In this document: one piece after another, positions 5,524-5,713 of the stretch
How the letters are laid out: each line of letters begins with the position of its first letter
Position numbering within the stretch: position 1 is the first letter of the stretch
Source: Clostridia bacterium
GTDB taxonomy: Bacteria; Bacillota; Clostridia; Christensenellales; Aristaeellaceae
Direction of reading: 5' to 3'
Assembly (NCBI GenBank): GCA_017551645.1
Contig: JAFZLE010000299.1
Coordinates: 1 to 5,713 of the forward strand
Length of the DNA: 5,713 nucleotides
The notes under the pieces: model-generated
What the model saw: only the letters and a program-made list of their open reading frames with translations
The model's database searches: none
What the model was told of the DNA's origin: nothing
Position numbers and translations under genes: made by a program

Positions 5524-5713
5524 TGATGCAGGTTTTTCGGAAGGGCGGCAGATGGCGCTGAGTATACGTTAATGCTCGTTTGGCTGATAAACACAGACTT
5601 GCAGAACATGCTGCTGTTATCGCTGAAAAATAACAAGCGGAGCGTGAGTACGTACCTTCCGCTCCGTGTCATACGCGGTGATCAGACGGCTGAAAGCCTT
5701 ATCAGTCTTTTTC
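5524..5713. other. Right-edge stretch with no confident gene
   Basis: Together with the GH18 leader and promoter (5405-5523), this stretch gives about 309 bp without a secure gene. A minus-strand frame is open from the edge (5712) to TAA at 5619-5617, about 31 residues including KAFSRLITAYDTERK. A plus-strand frame is also open from 5527 to the edge with an ATG at 5572, but has no convincing ribosome binding site. These frames are antisense to each other and too short to choose between by composition. A 7-bp stem (CGGAGCG 5638-5644 with CGCTCCG 5660-5666) with a 15-nt loop lies here and lacks a T tract. The minus frame may be the 3' end of a neighbouring gene. Confidence 0.3.

Noticed and set aside
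5679..5713. Imperfect stem (GGCT-GAA-AGCC with outer TGAT/ATCA) followed by TCTTTTTC as a plus-strand terminator
   Set aside because: The stem is interrupted by internal loops, it lies at the window edge, and no plus-strand gene is supported upstream of it.

Overview
The window reads as chromosomal DNA of a low-to-moderate GC Gram-positive bacterium, most likely a Clostridia-type member of the Bacillota. The grounds are AGGAG-like ribosome binding sites, textbook sigma-A promoters, a tRNA gene without an encoded CCA end, an intrinsic terminator with a GAAA tetraloop, and proteins that look like clostridial family members (DUF402, DUF1273/SLOG, a secreted GH18 enzyme, an SH3b protein). This assignment comes from gene style and was not checked by any database search.

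Left part, plus strand (1-1581): a tight three-gene operon. It holds the 3' end of a DUF402-family protein, a HAD-superfamily phosphatase-like hydrolase that starts inside the DUF402 stop (ATGA overlap), and a YpsA/DUF1273-type SLOG protein whose GTG start lies 13 bases inside the HAD gene. All three families are linked to small phosphorylated or nucleotide-like ligands, so a shared nucleotide-metabolite role is a reasonable inference, but only an inference.

Middle (1582-1811): a complete stand-alone tRNA-Trp(CCA) unit. It has a perfect-consensus TTGACA-17 bp-TATAAT promoter, a 71-nt tRNA with an unusually weak anticodon stem, and a strong intrinsic terminator. The upstream operon has no good terminator of its own, so it may read through the tRNA and end at the same hairpin.

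Right part, minus strand (5404 down to 1812): a secreted GH18 (chitinase-fold) enzyme, then 35 bp later a secreted SH3b-domain protein with an unrecognised C-terminal region, then about 100 bp later a cytosolic-looking serine hydrolase of the beta-lactamase/penicillin-binding fold. GH18 and the SH3b gene are probably one transcript from a good promoter at 5495-5523. The serine hydrolase may have its own weaker promoter containing a 12-bp palindrome. The cluster converges on the tRNA terminator.

Far right (5524-5713): no gene can be called with confidence. An open minus-strand frame enters from the window edge and stops at 5617; it could be the tail of a neighbouring gene. Overall this is mostly ordinary genome content. 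I see no CRISPR array, insertion sequence, toxin-antitoxin pair or clear defence island.
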